From positions 1 to 64,000 of IMG/VR virus record IMGVR_UViG_3300007609_001486: a stretch of 64,000 nt of DNA. One strand, 5' to 3'. The position numbers and the translations under genes were made by a program. This document shows, piece by piece, positions 11,301 to 20,300 of the stretch. Position 1 is the first letter of the stretch. Each line of letters begins with the position of its first letter. A model generated the notes under the pieces. That model saw nothing but the letters and a program-made list of their open reading frames with translations, had not been told where the DNA came from and ran no database searches. The DNA comes from a virus.

Positions 11301-14300
11301 GGTTAACATTTATTTAAACGGTGCTCAATTGTTATTCGACAGAGATTATTATTTCACCGCAGAAGGTTTTGCATATATCGACGCTGGTCAAAAACTTGGC
11401 GACACGATTGAAATTGTTGAATATAGCTCCACAGATGGAAGTTACATTCCGCCTACGCCTACAAAATTAGGACTTTATCCAAGATTTGAACCTGAAATAA
11501 CCATAGATGAACAGTGGTTAGACAGCACCGCAGATAATGTTGATGCCAGGATAGCCCATGCAATTTATGGAGAAAATCTCAATAATCATTTGCAAAGAGG
11601 TTGGTTTTATCCAGTTTATCTCGATCGCAAAACTGCCATGCAAAATGATGCCAACGAAACTGTTGTGGTGTTACGTCTTAAAGGATCAAGCAAAGTCTTT
11701 TATGCACCGGCTAATAAGTTTGTAGCAGGATCGCTTACTCCCACAGAAGAATACAAAGAATATCCTATTGGCCATGCATTTGTTACCGGACACGACGGAA
11801 GTTTTACAAAGTGTTATAAAGATTATAGAGATATTCTTTGGTTGGAACTTGAAAAAAGAATATACAACAACATCAAAATCGATTATGCAAAGACCCAGAT
11901 AAACATTCATGATTACGTGGGAGGAAGATTCCGTGACACCGGATTGACGGATTCAGATATAGACAGGATTCTCATTAAAGATTTCACAGCTTGGAATAGA
12001 ATCGTCAAGGCTGATTACACAGAAAATAAGTTTTTCCAAAATCAAAATCAATTCACTTTCAATTACAGTCAAACAAGCTCTGTGGTTGATGACAGAAATC
12101 TTCCGGGATTCTGGAGAGCCGTTTACAAAGATGCATTTGATACCGATCGTCCGCACACACATCCTTGGGAAATGCTAGGGTTTACTCGCAAGCCTATCTG
12201 GTGGGAGACACAATATGGAGCACCACCGTACACAAGCAACAACACAATTCTGTGGCGCGACCTTGAAGACGGCGTTATTAGAAAGCCCGATAGCACACCT
12301 GTTTTAGATTCTAAATATACTAGACCAGGTCTTAGAGATTTTTTACCTGTTGATTCGCAAGGACAATTGAAGCCTCCAGTAAGCGCAAATTATGCAAAAA
12401 ATATTATTGTGCGAAATCTTGATGACAGTTTCAAGTTTGGAGATAATGCTCCTGTAGAATCTGCATGGAGAAGAAGTTCTGAGTATGCGTTTTCTCTCAT
12501 AAAGGCAATTTTATTGAATCGTCCTTCAGACTTTTTAGGAAAAGGTTTTGATGTTGCAAGAATACAGAGAAATCTAGCAGGACAATTTGTTTACACGGAA
12601 ACTGGAAAAAATACCCAATTGACTAATTTGGTATTTCCTAACACATACTCGGACAATTTCCGAATACCCACAAGCGGGCTTGTAAATTACATATACAATC
12701 TCATAGGAAGCAATGTATTAAGTGTATACGATGACTACAAAAACAATATCAAAGCAATAAGAAATCAGCTGGGTTTTAAACTTGGCGGATTCACAGACAA
12801 ACAAAAAATAAATTTAATTTTGCAAAGCAAAAGCCCCAGTGAGGAAAATTCACAAGGTTTATTTGTACCACAAGATAATTTTGAAATATTCCTTAACACA
12901 AGCAGTCCTATTGACAATGTAAATTACAGTGGTGTAATAATCGAGCTACGGGCCGATGGATTTATTGTGCAAGGCTATGACTCTGAAACGCCCATATTCA
13001 AATACTACAAGACCATCTCCACGCAAGGCGACCCTACTGTGGTTGTAGGCGCAGAAGCAGAAGATGTTGTACAATGGACACCTAACAGGGTGTATGTCAA
13101 AGGACAAATTGTAGAAAATGCGTTTGCATATTACAGAGTTACCCAGGATTTTACCAGTGGCTCTTCATTTGACCTAGAAAATCTAGCAAAATTAAGCGAA
13201 CTTCCTGTAACAGGAGGCCAGCGTGCACAGTTTCGAAATGGTTTTGATAAAAATTTCATACTGGAATTAACATACGGATCCAAGTTAGCAGATGTGCAAA
13301 GTGTGGTGGACTTTATATTAGGCTACGGCGAATACCTCAAAGATCAAGGATTTATTTTCGATTATTTTGATACAGATTTTCAAAAAGTTGAAGATTGGAA
13401 GACTGCTGCCAAAGAGTTTTTATTCTGGAGTGCCCAAGGTTGGTCAGAGGGCACGGTCATTAGCGTTAGTCCTGCAGCTTACAAACTCATGCTGAAAAGA
13501 GACTTCAGTGTAGCAGATGACATTTTTGATCGATTTTATGAATACAGCTTGCTATCAGAAAACGGGAATCCTTTGCCTAGGGAATTTGGCACCATTCTCA
13601 GAGAAAAAAACAGTTTTAGTTTGTCAGTAGATAATACCGACAATGGCATATATAATCTCACTGTGCCCTTGGTACAAAAAGAACATGTGGTGTTACTGGA
13701 TAATAAAACAGTTTTCAGTGATATATTATATCAACCATACAGCGGTTATAGACAAGAAAGAATCAAGGTTCTAGGTTTTAGAAGTGACAACTGGAACGGA
13801 AGTTTGAATATTCCAGGGTTTGTTTTTGATGATGCAAAAGTCACAGAATGGGAGCCGTGGCAAGATTACGAAATAGGCAGTCTGGTTAAACACAAAGAAT
13901 TCTTTTATGTTGCTATAGAAACAGCATATGGGTCTGCAGAATTTAACTTCAATTTCTGGAATAGGCTATCGAATCAACCCGAACCGCAACTGATGACAAA
14001 TTTTGATTTCAGAGCAAATCAATTCACAGACTATTACGATGTTGACAGTATAGGATTTGACAGAGACCAACAGAGACTTGCACAACATCTTATTGGCTAC
14101 CAAAAAAGAGATTACCTGGCTAACATAATTAATGATGACGTAAGCCAATTCAAATTCTATCAAGGATTTATCAAAGACAAGGGAACAAGAAATGCTATAG
14201 ATAAATTGTTTGATGCTCTGGGCGGTAACGAAAGCGGCCTAGATTTCTACGAAGAGTGGGCTGTACAGAGCGGTATTTACGGACAGTCTGATAAAATACG

Positions 14301-17300
14301 GCAATTAGGTATACCTTTAAAAGAAGATAAAATACTGGAAAGTCCACAAGGTATAGAACTTGTAGATTATATTCCCAATGACATTTTTGATACAACATAT
14401 AGAGTTCGTCCCGATGATCTTATAACACGACCTGAAGATTTTAGTATAAATTGTTTCCCTACAAAACAGCTAGATGAATATATACTCACAGGCGGATATG
14501 TTCATGAAGATGACATAGACTATAAAATTGAAAGTGTATTAGAATTGCAAAATGTAGATGTAAACCTTATGAACATAGGTGAATACATTTGGGTCACTGA
14601 CGTTTCTCCTAATGATTGGAACGTGTTTAGAATTATAAATTCCAATATCACTGTTAATTCGCTTACTGTAAATCCTGAACAAAATACGTTGGGAGAAACC
14701 ACAGCTACAATAGAATTTGCATCCACCGAGTTACCTGATATACGAGAAAATGACGTTATTGCTATATTGGGTGCACAATTATACGATGTAACCGGTTTTT
14801 ACCAAATTACAGAAGCAGTGTCTGGAAATATTTTAGTTATCGAAATTCCAGAAGATAACAGCTTCCAAGATTTTGTTGATGAAGAATTTGAGTGTGTGGT
14901 CCTTAAGAGCGAACGGGTAGACTCTTTTGCTAATTTTAATGACGTTGCCCAAGAATCGAGACTGGATGATCAAAAAGTTTGGGTGGATTCGTTTAGATCT
15001 GATCTTGAATGGGCAATGTTGCAAAACACAAAAGTCTATTCTAAAATTACAGAGCAAATTAATCCTAATGACATAGAAGATTCCAGTGCCGCGCAGGACG
15101 TTTCTAATAGATTCGGAACCGATATTGCTAGTTCAAACGATAATAGATTTGTTTTTGTAAGTGCACCTGGATTCGCAGACGGAGAAGTATACTTCTATAG
15201 AAGAAATCAAGACACAGACGAATTAGTATTAAACGATTCTATAAACAATCCTGGATTTAATTTATATCAATTAGAACAAAGCAATTTTGGTCAAAGCATT
15301 TCTGTCAGTGACGACGGAGAATATCTTGCGATCGGTGCACCAGCTGCCAGCGAAGTAAAGACAAAATACAAAAAAGATTGGTTATCTACTAGAGAATATG
15401 CAAAAGGCGATATTGTGAGACATAAAGGCTCACTGTGGCGTGCACAGAGGACCATACTTCCGGAAGTCGGTGACAAAAAATACAAAACATTTGACAGTCA
15501 CTATTTAATGGAAGATAGGAAGAATGACAGTGCAGTTTTGCAAACGCTAATAACTGGTTCTCCTTTGTTGCCAGGCCGTCAGGTTAACCACCTACTTGTG
15601 AGAGCACCTGCTGATTTGTACTTGGCATCGACGCCCGGAGATTGGTTAAAGCTAGCATGGAATGAGTTTACTTATTTTAACGGACAAATAGATACAGCAC
15701 GTTATCCTTTTGACAACACCATACAGCAAATAGGATTCGACGGCCAAAATAATTTCCTAGATGGCTTCCATCAAATCAAAGAAAAAGTTGACAAGATATT
15801 TTTCTTACCACAATTTGATATTTTACTTCAAGTAGGAGACACAGTGCAAACCAACAGCGGTTTTGCAATAGTTTGTTATGTGGATTTTAGATTGGGCGAC
15901 ATGACAATATACCTTAAGGATATACGCGGCAATTTCGATGCCACGGGCACACTTGAAAGATTTAATTTTAGAGATGCCAGTGTTGAGATCATTGGCGAAT
16001 ATCAAGAAATAGATTATGGCTTTGTTGAGGATTTCAATGGTTTTTGGGCTATTGCGTTGGACTCTTCCGATGAAGGTATTGCATTTAACGACAATAACAC
16101 AAACTATTTTACCGACGATGTTTATTTTGACGAAGGCAAAGGCCTAGTTATTGCTGATTTAATCAAAGAATCGGTATATCCTGCTCAGAAAAACAGAAAC
16201 ACATACCTCAACATCACTGATGAAATAAAGCGTCTAGGGACCGTTACAACCACAAACTTGAAAGCAAGCATGTTACATAATCTAGGCGAATACTGGGTAG
16301 CACGTATGTCTACTTCGGTCACTGCGGAACTTTCTCAAAGAGACACAGTTGGATTTTATCTTAACGACGAAATATCAACACCTTATTTTGACCGAGTGGC
16401 AGAAATAGGTCTTGAATTTAGCCAACTTAATAAGATTGATCATGTCATTGAAGACATATGGGACGGGTACATTGATGTGACCGTTAATGCAGAAGATCCT
16501 AATACACGCGAACTTTTGTTATTTGCAGAAGGCGATATCGTGCGAGACAAACAACGCCCATTTAATATTTTCCAACAACCTGCAGATATTCCTCTTGATT
16601 TAGGCAACGAAGCAGAAGTTGTGTTTGTAAAAAATAATATTGGTGGCAGATTTGATAGACAAAGAATTTATATTAGAATACTCAACGGAAATTGGAACCT
16701 GCAAAATAATATCGCTGTAACAAATATTTCCAGAGAAAGACAGGAAAATGGAAACCTCGTAGAGAGGATTATGGGAGACATTGTTGATTACAGGAATGAT
16801 GTAGTGGTTCCAAACAGCAATGCAGGTATAGGAAAATTTTTAGTAGTAACCAGCGAGACTGTTTCGGGAGTAGATTTTGAAATTCAAGATGCAGAATATC
16901 ACATCAACAGTTTTTCAGAGTTAGATGCTCCGGCAATACCACCAAGTGTACCAAGCAGTTTAAACAGAGATTACGAACAGGTCTTTAATATTTCTGCTAA
17001 CACTGCTGGCATTGCAGGAGAGCAAAATACCGGTGCGGTTGTTATTTTAAGAAAGTCTGGACCAAATGCATATTCGTTAAGCAAAGTGATTACCAGTGAG
17101 AAGAATTTCGACATTGAGAATGCAGAATTTGGCAAGCAAGTGCGACTTGTTCAAAATGGTATAAATTACAGCCTGTATGTTTCCAGCAATGCCAATAACA
17201 GCGAATCTGGCTTTGTGGAAATTTTTGAACATGGGCCTGTTGCGGATTCGAATTTCAAAGGAACGTGGAATCCTGATTTGCCATATGTCAAGGACGACGT

Positions 17301-20300
17301 AGTGTTGCATCTGGGTAATTACTATCTAGCAAAAATTAACATTAACACACAAACACAAACAAGTATATTTAACACGAATTTTTGGACGGAAATTTCTTGG
17401 AGAAGATCAACCGATATAGATTTTAGAGGACAATGGACCCCCGGCGAAGAATACATAAAAGACAGTGTTGTGCAATATGAAAATGAGCTATACGTTGCGC
17501 TGACAAATATATCCTCCGCAAACAGTCAACAAAATCCTCAATTAGACAGCGACAGATGGCTGAGAAATAGCGAGTCTATCGTGATTGACGGATCTATAAC
17601 CGATTCCAGTGTGGACGAATTTGCAGAGGAGTTTGCAATAAACAACAGCGGCGACGTTTTAGTAATTAAATCCAAAACACTGTCACCTGATCCTGTCACA
17701 CAATTTTCGATTTATAGAAAAGCTCTGTCAGGAAATTATGTAAAACAAGATGCCACAATCAACATTCAATCTAGCGATGTAAATTTTGACCTTGACTATG
17801 AAGGCAACACATTGGCACTGGGTATTCCAGACAATAATGACGCAGGACAGAATGTTGGAAAGTTGATCATTTACAACTTGTCAGATCAAAGCCAAACTGT
17901 GATATATCCACCTGCCATTGAAAACCTAAGAAGCTTCGGTTACATGGTAGCATTTAATCAAACCAGCTTAATTGTAGGTGCAATTGATTTAGTTAGCGAC
18001 CAAGGAAAAGCTCTGGTTTACGAAGTACTGAGAAACCAATTTATATACAGCGAGATAATTGCATTTGACCGCCCTGTGGATTCAACTTCACAAAAATTGC
18101 ATGGAAGGAACAATCACATTTATGTTGGTGTACCTAACAGTGAAAATAATCTGTTTACGGGCTCATTTGTGGACTTTAGAAAAGATCAAAACAGTTTGGG
18201 TTGGACGGTTGCAAGGGAATTGATTCCATCGGTTGATCTAGAAAAAATCAACGGCGTATTCCTATACAACAAGAGAACAGAACAAAAAATTACTAGCCTT
18301 GATTACATAGATCCTGTACAAGGAAAAATTGCAGGACCAGCAGAACAAAACATCAGTTACAAGGTTCCTTACGATCCTGCACAATACAATGTAGGAGATA
18401 CGGCCAACGATGTTAACTGGGCAGAAGAACATGTGGGCAAGATATGGTGGAACACCGGCAATGCTAGGTTCACTTACGCATACCAAGGTGATATAAATTA
18501 TCAACGGTCCAATTGGAACGAACTACAACCGGGCGCAACCGTGGATGTATATGAATGGGTAGAATCTAATTTATTGCCCAGTAGTTGGGACAGTATAACA
18601 AACACCGCTCAAGGGGATGTGCTAGGCATTACAGGTGTAACACTATACGGCAACGACAGATACAGCAAACGTTTTACCTATGACAGAGAAAGTCAGACAT
18701 TCAGAGAAGTGTACTATTATTGGGTAAAGAACAAAAGAACAGTGCCTAATATAGAAGGCAGAACGCTTTCTGCATTGGATATTGCGAGGCTTATTGCTCA
18801 ACCAAGGGAACAAGGCTATCGTCATGTAAATTTCTTGTCCGACAACAGATTGGTTTTAAACAACTGCAAGCCTTTGATAGAAAACGAAGATGTGGTTTTG
18901 AATATCGATTATGTTTTGGACAAATTGGATGACCAAAACACTCACAGTGCCTATCAGATAATCACAGATGGTTTAGCATCCAGTGTTCCGCACACTGACA
19001 TCGAACAGAAATGGTTTGACAGTTTGATAGGCGTAGATAAAAATCAAAAGTCTGTTCCAGACATCAGCCTACCTGAAAATCAAAAATACGGTGTACAAAC
19101 AAGACCTCGCCAGTCAATGTTTAGAAACAGACCTGAGGCACTTAAACAGGTTATTACGAGAACAAATATTGCGTTAGAATCTAACTTGATTGTAGATGAC
19201 AGAGACATCAGTGATTTGTTACAAGCAGACGAGATTCCTAACCAAGCGTCTGGTCTTTACGATCTAAGTGTTGATACAAAAGACGAAATGCTGCTTTTAG
19301 GCGTTAAGTTCACACAAGCCGAATTAAAGCCGGTTATAATAAACGGAAGAATTATAAGGGTAGAAATCATAAACAGAGGTAGAGGTTATAAACTTCCGCC
19401 TTCTTATGTTGTGCAAGGAACTGGTTCAGAAGCAGCAATTGACCTTGATATCAATAATCTTGGCCAGATAACTGCTGCCAGGGTAACCAATCCTGGAAAA
19501 AATTATGATGGTAACACAAAAATAACAGTAAGGCCTTTTGCGGTTTTGGTCAACACCGATGAGGATGCACAAGGCAGATGGTCCATTTACAATTACCAAT
19601 CTGACAATGATAGTTGGTTTAGAACACGTATTCAAACCTTCGATGTAAGCAGATATTGGGAGTATGCAGATTGGTATGATCAAGGATTCAATCAACTCTC
19701 AGAAATTGATCATTATGTTGATGCACAGTATCAACTAAATGCGTTAGAGGATAACATAGGGGATACAATTAAAATAGCCAATGTGGGATCTGGAGGATGG
19801 TTGCTTCTCAGAAAAATAAACAATACCGATCAAAACTCCGCTGTGGACTACGAAGTAGTGGGCAGACAGAACGGAACAATCCAGTTCAAAGCCAGCTTGT
19901 ATGATTACAATCTAGGAGGTCCAGGCTTTGATAATCGCAGTTTTGGAGAATTATTCTATGATGATACTCCCACTACCGAACTGAGGATTATTCTAGAAAC
20001 CATAAGAGATAAATTGTTTACAGGAAATCTGCGCACAGAATATAACCAGCTATTCATAGCCAGTCTACGTTATGTTTTGAACGAGCAAAAAAATCCAGAT
20101 TGGTTTTTCAAAACCAGCTTTGTGAAATTAGCCCACTCAGCAGGCACCCTAGACCAAGATTTGACCTATAATTTTGACAACCTTCAAAGCTATGTAGATT
20201 ATGTGAATGAAGTAAAACCGTTCAGTACCGTAGTTAGAGAATTTGTAAGTCATTATACCAAGAATGAAGATTCAAACACTTCAGTGTCTGACTTTGATTT